64,000 bases of DNA from Clostridia bacterium (GTDB lineage: Bacteria; Bacillota; Clostridia; Oscillospirales; Acutalibacteraceae), in contig JAFTWB010000023.1 in NCBI GenBank assembly GCA_017465505.1, positions 1-64,000 on the forward strand, written 5' to 3'. Below the pieces are notes generated by a model that saw only the letters and a list, made by a program, of their open reading frames with translations, was not told the origin of the DNA and did not search any database. Made by a program: the position numbers and the translations under genes. Shown here piece by piece: positions 24,455 to 33,665 of the stretch. Position 1 is the stretch's first letter, and the number at the start of each line of letters is the position of its first letter.

Positions 24455-25654
24455 TCAGTCCTCCAGCATAGCGGCAAGGCTTTCGAAGGGAGAAAGACTG
24501 CGTTTTAAAATCCCGTGAATATGGGCAATCAAAACGCCGTAGTTGACAATCGGCACACCTTCTGCCTTGGCTGAATTTATACGGTAAGCCATTTCTCTGC
24601 TATTGAGCATACATCCGCCGCAATGAACAACTAACGCATAGGAGCTTAAATCTTCAGGGAAATCTCCGCCGCTGGTAAATTCAAAAGTAATATCCTTGCC
24701 TGTGTACTCTTTTATCCAGTTGGGAAGCTTCACAGTGCCGATATCGCCACACTGGCGGTGGTGGGTGCACCCCTCGCTGATAAGGACTTTGTCGCCGTCC
24801 TTGAGATTTTTAAGGGTTGAAGCACCCTGCACCAAAGCATTTAAGTCACCCTTGTATCTGGCAAAAAGAATAGAAAATGACGTAAGTGCTATGTCGGCAG
24901 GTACATCCTTTGACACCTTGCCGAAAACCTGAGAGTCAGTTACAACAAGCCTAGGGTTATCTTTGAGATTACAGATTGCAGAGGAAAGCTCTTCAGGCTG
25001 GCACACAAGAGCTGGGCAGTGTAAATCAAGAAGCTCTCTGAGAGTCTGCACCTGTGGAAGAATAAGCCTGCCTTTTGGTGCAGAAGCGTCAATGGGAGTT
25101 ACCAGAATCACGGTATCCCCTTTTTCTACCAAATCAGCAAGGATGTATTTTTCTTTGTCGGAATTATACAGTTTACCTATAAGCTCCCTGAGCTCATTTA
25201 TGTTGATTTTATCCTTTGCACTTACAAGGATTTCGTTGCTTTCCTTGGGTGAAATTTCTGCAAGGTCAAACTTGTTGTAAGCGATAACGTAAGGAATGTT
25301 ACGCTCCTTGAAAAGATTTATGAGTGTGGTATCGTCTTCCCCTATTCCCTTTGCAGAGTCCACGACCAACACAGCAATATCAACTGAAGCGAGGACTTTT
25401 CGGGTTTTTCTCACACGCATTTCTCCAAGGGTGCCTGTATCATCAAAACCCGGAGTATCAATAATAACAACAGGACCCAGAGGAAGAAGCTCCATAGCTT
25501 TCTTGACAGGGTCGGTAGTAGTGCCCAAAACATCGGAAACAATGGAGATTTCCTGATTTGTCACGGCATTTACAAGACTTGACTTGCCTGCATTTCGCAA
25601 ACCAAAAAAGCCGATATGAACACGCTCGGAGCTGGGAGTATTTGTTAAGCTCAT
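24455..25654 (-). CDS. hydF: [FeFe]-hydrogenase maturation GTPase HydF
   Basis: A 399-residue scaffold on which the 2Fe subcluster is assembled before transfer to HydA. The N-terminal GTPase has P-loop GLRNAGKSS (residues 18-26), switch GTTTDP, DTPGFDD and NKFD. The C-terminal part has the cluster ligands, Cys in EGCTHHRQCGD and HCGGCMLNSREM. AAGGATGG precedes the ATG. A 444-bp repeat-filled gap separates it from hydG, so operon continuity is uncertain. Confidence 0.92.
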   Translation of the reverse strand: MSLTNTPSSERVHIGFFGLRNAGKSSLVNAVTNQEISIVSDVLGTTTDPVKKAMELLPLGPVVIIDTPGFDDTGTLGEMRVRKTRKVLASVDIAVLVVDSAKGIGEDDTTLINLFKERNIPYVIAYNKFDLAEISPKESNEILVSAKDKININELRELIGKLYNSDKEKYILADLVEKGDTVILVTPIDASAPKGRLILPQVQTLRELLDLHCPALVCQPEELSSAICNLKDNPRLVVTDSQVFGKVSKDVPADIALTSFSILFARYKGDLNALVQGASTLKNLKDGDKVLISEGCTHHRQCGDIGTVKLPNWIKEYTGKDITFEFTSGGDFPEDLSSYALVVHCGGCMLNSREMAYRINSAKAEGVPIVNYGVLIAHIHGILKRSLSPFESLAAMLED

Positions 25655-26098
25655 AATATACCATCCTTTGTAAAAATCAGATTGCTTTAACGCCGCCGTT
25701 AATGAAAGTTTAAAGTTTTATCTTACCTTTCAAAAGGCGGAACTGCCCACCGCGGCTAGCGGTCAGGCGATATATTGACTTCGTCAATGCGATATATTTG
25801 CTCACGCAAATGCGATACACTGCAAGCAGTGCGATATGTTTGCTTTGCAAACGTTTTGGTGGCACAGCCGACCTTTGGTCGGAAAGATGTTTCGCCTTTG
25901 GCAAAATGATGTCGCTGTGCTAATGATGTTTTGCTTACGCAAAATGATGTGTTTGTGTAAACACAAACATTGTGGTGGCAGGTTGCACCTGCGATTATAG
26001 TTTTTTACCTTTGATACCGCCGTTGATGAAGGTTTAAAGTTTTATCTTACCTTTCAAAAGGCGGAACTGCCCTCGGGTGGCTAACCCGTGGCGAGCGG
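25655..26098. repeat. Hairpin array with GCGATAT linkers, flanked by a 57-bp direct repeat
   Basis: This gene-free gap between hydG and hydF holds two near-identical flanks (25691-25747 and 26016-26072). Each ends in a hairpin with loop GGCTA and different stems (CCGC/GCGG at 25750, GGGT/ACCC at 26075). Between them (25767-25992) lie about eight small hairpins. The first group is joined by GCGATAT (stems ATTGAC, ATTTGC, CACTGC, GTTTGC) and the second by ATGATG (stems TTTTGC, TGTTTGTG and others). The last is GCAGGT-TGC-ACCTGC followed by GCGATTATAG. Confidence 0.85.
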
Positions 26099-27547
26099 TC
26101 AGAAGCGGAAGTCACGACGGTTGGAGTTTTTGATGTTTTCGATGTTGTCCTTTGCAATTTCAAGAACCTTGGGATTTGTAATTCCGGAAAGCTCTTTTTC
26201 AATAAGCTTGTAGCCTATCTCCTTGGTTTCATCACTGGCATAATCCACCAGAAACTCGGTGAGAGTCATAAGTGCATTGGGGTGACAGCAGTTAACAATC
26301 TGACCTGACTTACAAAGGCTCATAAAGCGGTCTCCTGTTCTGCCTTCTCGATAACAAGCGGTACAGAAGGAAGGAATGTGGCCGTTTTCCATAAGCCAGC
26401 GTACAACTTCATCCAGAGTTCTCTGGTCAGAAACGTCAAACTGCTCAGTATCGTGGGGACGCTCCTGCTCTGTATAACCGCCAACAGATGTACGAGAAGC
26501 ACCGCTTACCTGAGAAACACCGCAGTTAAGCAGACGTGAGCGAACCTCCTGAGATTCACGGGTGGAAATAATAATACCTGTGTAGGGTACTGCAAGGCGG
26601 ATACAAGCGGTGATTTTTGCAAAGGTGTCGTCGTCAATGCCGTTGTCAAAGCTGTCGGGGTCGATGTTGTTTGCCTTTTTAAGACGAGGAACGCTGATGG
26701 TGTGAGGACCAACACCGTGAACAGCCTCAAGGTGCTCGGCGTGCATAAGAAGTCCTGCAAACTCGTACTTATAAAGCTCAAGGCCGAAAAGTACACCCAA
26801 GCCTACGTCGTCAATTCCGCCTTCCATAGCTCTGTCCATAGCCTCTGTGTGATAAGCATAGTCGTGCTTAGGGCCTGTGGGATGAAGCTGAAGGTAGCTT
26901 TCCTTGTGATAAGTTTCCTGGAAAAGAATGTATGTGCCAATGCCAGCGTCTTTGAGTTTACGATAATTTTCAACTGTGGTTGCGGCGATGTTCACGTTAA
27001 CTCTGCGGATAGCACCGTTTTTATGGTTTACACTGTAAATGGTGTTGATACACTCAAGTATGTACTCAATGGGGTTGTTTTTGGGGTCTTCGCCTGCTTC
27101 AATGGCAAGACGCTTGTGACCCATATCCTGCAATGCAATAACCTCAGCTTTTACTTCCTCCTGAGTAAGCTTGCGTCTGGCTATGTCCTTATTCTTCAAG
27201 TGATAGGGGCAGTATACACAGCCGTTTACGCAATAGTTGGAAAGATAAAGAGGTGCAAACATAACAATACGGTTGCCGTAGAATTTGAGCTTTATATCCT
27301 CGGCAATTCTGAAAATTTCTGCGACCTTCTCCTTATCTTCACAGGCAAGAAGAACAGAAGCCTCTCTGTGAGTAAGGCCTGCACAGACGTAGCCTGTGGC
27401 GGTTTTTTGAGGCTTTGCTTTCTCTAAGATAGAGTCAATAAGCTGAAAGTTATTTTTGTTTTCTTCGGCGTATCTGAGGGTATCAAGGATTTCTGAGTCG
27501 CTGATAAACTCCTCAGCCTTCATAGATTTTACATTGTAGTTGCTCAT
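26099..27547 (-). CDS. hydG: [FeFe]-hydrogenase maturase HydG
   Basis: A 482-residue radical SAM tyrosine lyase that makes the CO and CN ligands of the H-cluster. The radical SAM motif C-x(3)-C-x(2)-C is in CVNGCVYCPYH. The C-terminal auxiliary-cluster ligands are in CTACYREGRTGDRF and VNCCHPNAL. The length is typical. It follows hydE by 21 bp. Its stop codon lies at the edge of a dispersed repeat. Confidence 0.95.
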   Translation of the reverse strand: MSNYNVKSMKAEEFISDSEILDTLRYAEENKNNFQLIDSILEKAKPQKTATGYVCAGLTHREASVLLACEDKEKVAEIFRIAEDIKLKFYGNRIVMFAPLYLSNYCVNGCVYCPYHLKNKDIARRKLTQEEVKAEVIALQDMGHKRLAIEAGEDPKNNPIEYILECINTIYSVNHKNGAIRRVNVNIAATTVENYRKLKDAGIGTYILFQETYHKESYLQLHPTGPKHDYAYHTEAMDRAMEGGIDDVGLGVLFGLELYKYEFAGLLMHAEHLEAVHGVGPHTISVPRLKKANNIDPDSFDNGIDDDTFAKITACIRLAVPYTGIIISTRESQEVRSRLLNCGVSQVSGASRTSVGGYTEQERPHDTEQFDVSDQRTLDEVVRWLMENGHIPSFCTACYREGRTGDRFMSLCKSGQIVNCCHPNALMTLTEFLVDYASDETKEIGYKLIEKELSGITNPKVLEIAKDNIENIKNSNRRDFRF

Positions 27548-27568
27548 ATATATCTTCCTTTCGGTTTT

Positions 27569-28612
27569 TTATTTTTTTACATCCCCTCGGCCTACGGTGA
27601 TTTCGTAGCCGATGGCTGATAATGTTCTCTTCAAAGAGCTTAGGCCGTTGGCGGACTCTGCACCTGTGCTCAGCTTATTGTTGTAAAGCTCATATTTCGC
27701 TCGGGTATTTTCAGGCGAAAGGTTAGGCATAACAACATTTGCTCCTGCCAGAATCCCCTTTTCCCTGCCCTGACTCTCGCTGGTGCCTAAAGCTGTGGTT
27801 GCAGGAAGAAGCACAGGGGGATGGATAAGCCTTACAAGAGAAAGAAGAAAGCAGGTAAGCTTTGCACTGCCTGAAGGAAAATCTCTGAAAGGTGTGTCTT
27901 TGTGAGGAATAAAAGGGCCGATACCGCACATATCGGGCTTGAAGGATTCGATAAACTTAAGGTCTTTGGCGATATGCAGTGATGTCTGATAAGGCGAGCC
28001 CACCATAAAACCGCAGCCCACCTGAAAGCCGATTTTGCGAAGATTTGAGAGGCACTCAAGGCGGTTTTCCAAGGTAAGATTTTCAGGATGAAGCTTTGAG
28101 TAATGCTCGCTGTCGGCGGTTTCGTGACGGAGAAGATATCTGTCGGCACCGCTTTCGTAAAGCTTTTTGTAGCTTTCAAAGCTTCTTTCTCCCAGAGAAA
28201 GAGTGACGGCAACATCAGGATACTTTGCTTTAATAGAGCTTACAATATCACAGACAACCTCGTCCGTAAAGTGAGGGTCTTCACCGCCCTGCATAACAAA
28301 GGTGCGAAAGCCCAGACTGTAACCTTTCTCACAGCAGGAAAGGATATCTTCTTTTGTAAGGCGGTATCGGTCTGCAAGCCTATTGGAGCAACGGATACCG
28401 CAATAAAAGCAGTCATTTTTGCAGATATTGGAAATTTCTATAAGCCCACGGATAAAAACGGAGTTTGAGTAAATTTCTTTGCGTTTTTCTACCCCAAGGG
28501 ACTGAGCGAAAGCGATAGATTCATCATTCATATCATCAATGAGAAATTTGTATTCTTCAAGAGAAAGGCTCTGATTTTCGCTGAGCTTTTGAATAAGATT
28601 AAGACTGTTCAC
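27569..28612 (-). CDS. hydE: [FeFe]-hydrogenase maturase HydE
   Basis: A 347-residue radical SAM enzyme that acts in H-cluster assembly, on an iron-cysteine carbonyl-cyanide intermediate. The motif CKNDCFYCGIRC holds the three cluster cysteines. MQGGEDP and LRHETADSEHYSKLHP are typical of the HydE/BioB-like family. Its start overlaps the TM1266-like gene by 14 bp, so translation is coupled. Confidence 0.95.
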   Translation of the reverse strand: MNSLNLIQKLSENQSLSLEEYKFLIDDMNDESIAFAQSLGVEKRKEIYSNSVFIRGLIEISNICKNDCFYCGIRCSNRLADRYRLTKEDILSCCEKGYSLGFRTFVMQGGEDPHFTDEVVCDIVSSIKAKYPDVAVTLSLGERSFESYKKLYESGADRYLLRHETADSEHYSKLHPENLTLENRLECLSNLRKIGFQVGCGFMVGSPYQTSLHIAKDLKFIESFKPDMCGIGPFIPHKDTPFRDFPSGSAKLTCFLLSLVRLIHPPVLLPATTALGTSESQGREKGILAGANVVMPNLSPENTRAKYELYNNKLSTGAESANGLSSLKRTLSAIGYEITVGRGDVKK

Positions 28613-28871
28613 CGCTGATCACCCCCGAATAGGCGGTTTTGATACTAACACCATTGAGCTTGCCGATTTTACCTGAAAGTGAAGAAATATCATTCTGAGG
28701 TGCGTCAACGGCAACGCTGATGATGTTTATATTTTTATCTCTGTAAGGAATTCCCATTCTGCCGATTACAAATTGGCTGAAGGTATGCAAAAGGTCATTA
28801 AGCTCCTTAACAGAGTCGGGATTTTCTACGATTATACTCATTACGGCAACACGGGTTTCCATAATATTCAC
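28599..28871 (-). CDS. TM1266-family hydrogenase-system regulator
   Basis: A 90-residue ACT-like protein (MNIMETRVAVMSIIVENPDS, and ISVAVDAPQNDISSLSGKIG). TM1266-type proteins are commonly found with hydEFG and described as putative regulators of iron-only hydrogenase systems. It is the first gene of the operon, directly behind the structured leader. AAGAGGTGA precedes the ATG. Confidence 0.85.
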   Translation of the reverse strand: MNIMETRVAVMSIIVENPDSVKELNDLLHTFSQFVIGRMGIPYRDKNINIISVAVDAPQNDISSLSGKIGKLNGVSIKTAYSGVISGEQS

Positions 28872-28894
28872 CTCTTAAAAGTTAAACTATGAGA

Positions 28895-29023
28895 ACAAAA
28901 ATAAAAATCGCCATACCCGAAAAGGATATGACGGAAAACAGCATTATAAAGCCATACAAGGTATGGCGGCTTTGTTATGAGATTGCTGTTACCTTTCCGT
29001 CAGAACATTCTTCTTGTCAGGTA
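28895..29023 (-). promoter_or_regulatory. Riboswitch-like attenuator in the hydrogenase-maturation leader
   Basis: A 5' leader of about 150 nt. A long stem pairs TGACGGAAA (29002-28994) with TTTCCGTCA (28937-28929), continues as ACAGCA/TGCTGT after a 4-nt GGTA bulge (order on RNA), and encloses a hairpin GCCATAC-CTT-GTATGGC. The terminator is CGTCATATCC (28933-28924), loop, GGGTATGGCG (28918-28909) and ATTTTTATTTTT. Its 5' arm shares 5 nt with the long stem, so the two folds exclude each other. CGCCATACC (28968-28960) could also sequester the terminator 3' arm. No known riboswitch class is recognised. Confidence 0.7.
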
Positions 29024-29030
29024 CAATTAA

Positions 29031-29059
29031 ATTATAGCACGGAAACGGAAAAATAGCAA
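29031..29059 (-). promoter_or_regulatory. Promoter of the TM1266-hydE-hydG operon
   Basis: TTGCTA (29054-29059), a 17-bp spacer, and TATAAT (29031-29036). It places the start near 29024 and makes the structured leader part of the transcript. Confidence 0.75.
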
Positions 29060-29152
29060 TATAAAATATTTGACGGCGGATTAGATATTATTCCAACCCG
29101 CCGTTTTGCACAAATTATGTAATTTTAATTACAAGAACAAATAATAATAATT

Positions 29153-29186
29153 GATGGCTACGCCATAGGGGCGATTCGTGAATCGC
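29153..29186. repeat. Two adjacent short REP-like hairpins
   Basis: ATGGC-TAC-GCCAT (29154-29166) and GCGATTC-GT-GAATCGC (29171-29186). They resemble single units of the hairpin arrays elsewhere in the window. Confidence 0.55.
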
Positions 29187-29220
29187 AACTACTGCAAACC
29201 CGTTATGGATAACAACAACG

Positions 29221-29246
29221 AAAAACCCCGCCGTTAAGCGAGGTTT
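29221..29246 (-). terminator. Intrinsic terminator of the pyr operon
   Basis: On the - strand AAACCTCGC-TTAACG-GCGGGGTTT plus TT forms a strong stem with one U.G pair, 65 bp after pyrI. Confidence 0.8.
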
Positions 29247-29269
29247 CGTAGAAATTAAAGTTATCAATA

Positions 29270-29310
29270 GGCGGAATCGCCTTGCCGTGGCTAACGACCG
29301 TGGCTAACGG
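29270..29310. repeat. Third copy of the GGCTA-loop repeat
   Basis: AGGCGGAATCGCC is followed by CCGT-GGCTA-ACGG (29298-29310). It is related to the copies at 25735-25762 and 26060-26087. The stems differ but stay paired, and the loop GGCTA is constant. It directly follows the pyrI stop codon. Confidence 0.65.
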
Positions 29311-29724
29311 CTAGCCTTTTGATTCGCAGTAAATACAGCGATAAACGTTTTCTTTCTTGTCGGTGAGCTTGAAGATATGGTCAAGCTCCTGCTCAACAGA
29401 TGTGATACATCTGGGATTTTTGCAGAAGATAACGTTTTTGAGAGTTTCAGGCATAGGAATTGTAAGCTTTTCGGTAAGTGTACCGCCCTTGATTATATTT
29501 ACGGTAACGTCGGGGTCGGCATAACCGATAACTTCCAGATTAAGAGGAACTTCACCGTCGATTTTGATGATGTCCTTCTTGCCCATTTTCTTTGAGCCTG
29601 CGTTCATAATAATTGCAACGGGACACTCAAGCTTGTCAAGTCCGAGAAGCTCATAAATAGCCATACCCTTGCCGGCGGTAATATGGTCAATGACAAAGCC
29701 GTCTTTAATAGCGTCTATATTCAT
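29311..29724 (-). CDS. pyrI: Aspartate carbamoyltransferase regulatory subunit
   Basis: A 137-residue allosteric subunit of ATCase. The N-terminal nucleotide-binding domain ([18 protein letters not shown]) precedes a C-terminal zinc domain with CKNPRC and CIYC. It binds CTP/ATP and tunes PyrB. Its ATG overlaps the pyrB stop by 4 bp. It is the last gene of the pyr operon. Confidence 0.93.
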   Translation of the reverse strand: MNIDAIKDGFVIDHITAGKGMAIYELLGLDKLECPVAIIMNAGSKKMGKKDIIKIDGEVPLNLEVIGYADPDVTVNIIKGGTLTEKLTIPMPETLKNVIFCKNPRCITSVEQELDHIFKLTDKKENVYRCIYCESKG

Positions 29725-30644
29725 ATAGTGCCAGCCTCCTTGAGAAGTTTGAGGATAAGTGCCATACGGATGTACTTGCCGTAAAGAGCCTGACGGAAGT
29801 AGCAGGCACGGCTGTCGTCATCCACTGCAACGCTTATTTCGTTTACTCTGGGAAGCGGGTGCATAATGATTAAGTCCTCTTTTGCACTTAAAAGCTTCTC
29901 GGGAACGAGAATGTATCTATCGCGAAGGCGGAGATACTCCTCTTCGTTGAAGAAACGCTCACGCTGAACACGGGTCATATAGAGGATATCAAGCTCGGGC
30001 ATAACATCCTCCAAGCTCTGGGTTTCAACGTAGGAGATGTTCTTCTTGTCCAGAACATCCTTTTTAACGTAATCAGGAAGCTTTAATTCTGTAGGAGAAA
30101 CAAGATAAATAGTGTTACCTTCATAACGGCTCATTGCGTTAATTAAGGAATGAACTGTTCTGCCGAATTTAAGGTCACCGCAAAAACCGATTTTCAGGTT
30201 TTCGAATCTGCCCTTTTCCCTGTTGATTGTAAGCAAATCCGTAAGGGTCTGGGTGGGGTGATTGTGGCCGCCGTCGCCTGCGTTGATAACAGGAATACTT
30301 GCGTTCATTGAAGCAACCAAGGGTGCACCCTCTTTTGGGTGACGCATTGCGATAATATCGGCATAGCAGCTAATCATCTTGGCGGTGTCGGCTACGCTTT
30401 CGCCTTTTGCAGAGGAAGAAGAGCCTGCCTCTGAAAAGCCCAGAACATTACCGCCCAGCTCGTACATAGCGGCTTCAAAGCTAAGCCTTGTACGGGTGGA
30501 TGGCTCAAAAAAGAGAGTAGCAAGCTTTTTGCCGTGACACATTTCGCTGTACTTCTTGGGGTTTGCAATGATGTCGTTGGCAACAACTAAAAGCTCGTCG
30601 ATTTCTTCAACGGTAAAATCTAAAATATCAATAAGACTTTTCAT
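29721..30644 (-). CDS. pyrB: Aspartate carbamoyltransferase catalytic subunit
   Basis: A 307-residue enzyme that joins carbamoyl phosphate and aspartate, the committed step of pyrimidine synthesis. The carbamoyl-phosphate site [13 protein letters not shown] (residues 45-57) is intact, as are HPTQTLTDL and HPLPRVNEI. The length is normal. It pairs with the regulatory subunit encoded directly downstream, implying an E. coli-type allosteric holoenzyme. Confidence 0.95.
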   Translation of the reverse strand: MKSLIDILDFTVEEIDELLVVANDIIANPKKYSEMCHGKKLATLFFEPSTRTRLSFEAAMYELGGNVLGFSEAGSSSSAKGESVADTAKMISCYADIIAMRHPKEGAPLVASMNASIPVINAGDGGHNHPTQTLTDLLTINREKGRFENLKIGFCGDLKFGRTVHSLINAMSRYEGNTIYLVSPTELKLPDYVKKDVLDKKNISYVETQSLEDVMPELDILYMTRVQRERFFNEEEYLRLRDRYILVPEKLLSAKEDLIIMHPLPRVNEISVAVDDDSRACYFRQALYGKYIRMALILKLLKEAGTI

Positions 30645-30647
30645 AAC

Positions 30648-31286
30648 TTAAGCCTTAGCTGTAATCCAGCTTTCGTCAGAGGGGTTGTTTCTGAAAGCGA
30701 TAAGGCGAGCAATGTCCTCATCCTTGATATAGCCTTCCTCAGCAGCAACCTCAGCGATAACGTCGAAGTTTGTGAGGGAGATGTTCTTAACGTTTGCAGC
30801 GGCTAATCTGTCAAGACCCTTCTGCATACCGTAGGTGAAGATGGAAACAACGCCTAAAACCTCAGCGCCTGCCTCACGGAGAACCTCAACAACCTCGATA
30901 ACACTGCCGCCTGTGGAGATAAGGTCTTCTACAACTACAACCTTCTGGCCTTTCTCAAGCTTGCCTTCAATCTGGTTCTGTCTGCCGTGGTCCTTTGCAC
31001 CGCTTCTTACATAGCCCATAGGCATATCAAGAAGATGAGCAGTAATAGCAGCGTGAGCGATACCTGCTGTGGAAGTACCCATAAGCACCTCTGCCTCGGG
31101 GTAGTTCTCTTTAATAAGCTTTGCAAGACCCTCCTCAACGTCGTTTCTTACCTTGGGAGCAGTAAGAGTAAGACGGTTGTCACAATATACGGGGCTCTTG
31201 ATACCGCTTGCCCAGGTGAAGGGCTCTTCGGGACGGAAGAAAACTGCCTTAATGGAAAGTAAATCTTTAGCTATAAGCTTCTGCAT
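30648..31286 (-). CDS. pyrE: Orotate phosphoribosyltransferase
   Basis: A 212-residue enzyme that converts orotate plus PRPP to OMP. It has the PRPP-binding loop [13 protein letters not shown] (residues 111-123) and an [13 protein letters not shown] substrate segment. It lies between pyrF and pyrB, in pathway-linked order. Confidence 0.93.
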   Translation of the reverse strand: MQKLIAKDLLSIKAVFFRPEEPFTWASGIKSPVYCDNRLTLTAPKVRNDVEEGLAKLIKENYPEAEVLMGTSTAGIAHAAITAHLLDMPMGYVRSGAKDHGRQNQIEGKLEKGQKVVVVEDLISTGGSVIEVVEVLREAGAEVLGVVSIFTYGMQKGLDRLAAANVKNISLTNFDVIAEVAAEEGYIKDEDIARLIAFRNNPSDESWITAKA

Positions 31287-31321
31287 AATATTTATCTCCT
31301 TATCTTTGTAATCTGGTATTT

Positions 31322-32020
31322 TTAGTCACAGAACTCTGCAACGCAACGGTTATATGCGGCAACAGGGTCTTCAGCGGCTGTTACGGGACGACCAACAACA
31401 ATGTAGTCAGAGCCGATTTCCTTAGCCTGTGCAGGGGTCATAACACGCTTCTGGTCTCCCACATCGCCGTCAGCAAAACGAACACCGGGAGTAATTGTGA
31501 GGAACTTCTCACCGCAGTTTGCGTGAACCTTGCCGGCCTCAAGAGGAGAGCAAACTACGCCGTCAAGGCCTGCCTTAGCGGCATTCTTTGCGTAGTGGAT
31601 AACAACCTCGTCAATAGGCTCTTTAATAAGAAGGTCATCTTCCATAGCCTGCTGGTCAGTGGAAGTAAGCTGAGTAACTGCAATGAGAAGAGGACGAGTG
31701 CCGTCTTCTCTCATAAGACCCTCTAAAGCGGCTTCCATCATTCTTGTTGTACCACCTGCGTGAAGGTTTGTAATATCAACATCTAAGTTAGAAAGAACAT
31801 TCATAGCCTTTTTAACTGTGTTGGGGATATCGTGAAGCTTAAGGTCCAGGAAAATCTTGTGACCACGCTTTTTGATTTCTCTGACAATCTGAGGACCTTC
31901 TGCGTAGAAAAGCTCCATACCGATTTTTACGAAAGGCTTTCTCTCTGTGAATTTGTCGAGAAAGTCAAACACCTGCTGTGCACTTGAAAAGTCACAAGCA
32001 ACAATAACGTCCTTACCCAT
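31322..32020 (-). CDS. pyrF: Orotidine-5'-phosphate decarboxylase
   Basis: A 232-residue TIM-barrel enzyme that converts OMP to UMP. The catalytic KxxxDxxK-type motif is [12 protein letters not shown] (Lys-Leu-His-Asp). [14 protein letters not shown] and [10 protein letters not shown] bind phosphate. The ATG shares one base with the pyrD stop. Confidence 0.94.
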   Translation of the reverse strand: MGKDVIVACDFSSAQQVFDFLDKFTERKPFVKIGMELFYAEGPQIVREIKKRGHKIFLDLKLHDIPNTVKKAMNVLSNLDVDITNLHAGGTTRMMEAALEGLMREDGTRPLLIAVTQLTSTDQQAMEDDLLIKEPIDEVVIHYAKNAAKAGLDGVVCSPLEAGKVHANCGEKFLTITPGVRFADGDVGDQKRVMTPAQAKEIGSDYIVVGRPVTAAEDPVAAYNRCVAEFCD

Positions 32021-32931
32021 TATAATGCGCCTCCTATAATATCTGAAAGTTTATTTATACCGTATTTGTCCATAACTGCAGGGAGGTTGTCGATAATATC
32101 AGAGCAAGCCGCAGGGTCAATAAGGTTTGCTGCACCAACCTGAACGGCAGTTGCACCTGCTAACATCATCTCAATAACATCCTCTGCTCTGCTTACGCCG
32201 CCAAGACCCACAACGGGAATCTTGACATTTGAAGCCACCTGATAAACCATTCTCAAAGCCACAGGGAAAACCGCAGGGCCTGAGAAACCGCCCATTTTGT
32301 TTGCAATAACAGGCTTTTTGGTTCTGAGGTTGATTCTCATACCTAAAAGAGTGTTAATAAGGCTGATACCATCTGCACCGGACTCTTCGCAAGCCTTTGC
32401 GATAGAAACGATATCGGTAACATTGGGGCTTAATTTAATGATAACAGGCTTATCTGTAACCTTACGCACTGCTTTGGTAACTGCTGCCGCCATATTGGGG
32501 TCAGCACCCATTGCCATACCGCCGCCGTGAACATTGGGGCAGCTTATGTTGATTTCAAGCCAGCCAACCTGCTCACACTGAGCGATTTTTTCTGCTACAT
32601 AGGCGTATTCTTCAACAGAAAAGCCGCCGATGTTTGCCATTACTTTTTTATTAAAAACTTTTGCGAGTTTGGGAAGTTCTTCTGAAATAACCTTGTCAAC
32701 ACCGGGATTCTGAAGGCCTACGGAGTTGATAATACCTGCTGTGCACTCGGCAGCCCTTGGTGTGGGGTTACCAAAACGAGGGTCTTTTGTTGTGCCTTTG
32801 AAAGAGAAAGTACCCAGCTTGTTGATGTCGTAGATGTCGGCAAATTCGTAGCCGAATCCGAAAGTACCGCTGGCAGGGATTATGGGGTTATCAATGTCGA
32901 TACCGCAGAGATTAACCTTTAAGCGTTCCAT
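32020..32931 (-). CDS. pyrD: Dihydroorotate dehydrogenase, class 1B catalytic subunit
   Basis: A 303-residue FMN enzyme that oxidises dihydroorotate. The class-1B signature is ASGTFGFGYEFAD with the NISCPNVHGGG loop carrying the catalytic Cys. It works with PyrK, encoded directly upstream and overlapping by 13 bp, to pass electrons to NAD. This is the expected form for an anaerobe. Confidence 0.94.
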   Translation of the reverse strand: MERLKVNLCGIDIDNPIIPASGTFGFGYEFADIYDINKLGTFSFKGTTKDPRFGNPTPRAAECTAGIINSVGLQNPGVDKVISEELPKLAKVFNKKVMANIGGFSVEEYAYVAEKIAQCEQVGWLEINISCPNVHGGGMAMGADPNMAAAVTKAVRKVTDKPVIIKLSPNVTDIVSIAKACEESGADGISLINTLLGMRINLRTKKPVIANKMGGFSGPAVFPVALRMVYQVASNVKIPVVGLGGVSRAEDVIEMMLAGATAVQVGAANLIDPAACSDIIDNLPAVMDKYGINKLSDIIGGAL

Positions 32932-33656
32932 AAAATCTCCTCCTTCTTCATAACAGGGCCTTCCTTGCAGATTCGCTTATAGCCTGTGATTGTTTTGCAG
33001 GAGCAACACATACAAGCACCGAAGCCGCAGCCCATTCTTTCCTCAAAGCTTAATTCACCATCGCTTTTGCAGGTGTTATAAACTGCTTTGAGCATAGGCT
33101 CGGGGCCACAGGTGTAGTAATAGGAATAATCTACATCGTCAAAAAGGTTTGTCACAAAGCCTTTTGTGCCCAAGGTACCGTCTACTGTTGCAACTCTTAC
33201 ATCAGCCCCCAGAGCTTTGAACTCTTCCTCATAGAAAACCTCATCTTTTGTATTAAAGCCAAGGCAGACTGTTACCTTCTTGCCTGCTTCAATAAGCTTT
33301 TTGCAAAGCATATAGAGAGGAGGCACACCAACACCGCCGCCTAAAAGCAGAGCAGAATCCCCGCTTGCTTCAACGGAAAAGCCGTTGCCAAGACCAACCA
33401 AAACATCCAGCTCAGCACCTTTTGTGAGGGTTGCCATATATTCTGTACCCTCGCCTACTACTTTGTAAATAATTGTGAGGTTATCCTCTCCCTTGTCGCA
33501 GACCGAAATAGGTCTGCGAAGGTAGAAGCCGTCTAATTTGATATTGATAAACTGTCCAGGACGAGTAACTTCACTTACGTCACCGGAAAGCACCATTTTG
33601 TAAACATTTGAGGTAAGAGGAGTGTTTTCCTCTACTCTTAAAATTGTCTGATTCAT
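32919..33656 (-). CDS. pyrK: Dihydroorotate dehydrogenase electron-transfer subunit
   Basis: A 245-residue ferredoxin-reductase-type subunit. The FAD region is YLRRPISVCDK, the nucleotide site LLGGGVGVPPLY, and the C-terminal [2Fe-2S] ligands are in ERMGCGFGACMCCSCKT. It transfers electrons from PyrD to NAD. Confidence 0.93.
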   Translation of the reverse strand: MNQTILRVEENTPLTSNVYKMVLSGDVSEVTRPGQFINIKLDGFYLRRPISVCDKGEDNLTIIYKVVGEGTEYMATLTKGAELDVLVGLGNGFSVEASGDSALLLGGGVGVPPLYMLCKKLIEAGKKVTVCLGFNTKDEVFYEEEFKALGADVRVATVDGTLGTKGFVTNLFDDVDYSYYYTCGPEPMLKAVYNTCKSDGELSFEERMGCGFGACMCCSCKTITGYKRICKEGPVMKKEEILWNA

Positions 33657-33665
33657 AATCTCACC

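Noticed and set aside
25767-25992. CRISPR-like array
   Set aside because: The repeats are only 6-7 bp, the spacers are self-complementary hairpins of 14-20 bp, and there are no cas genes.
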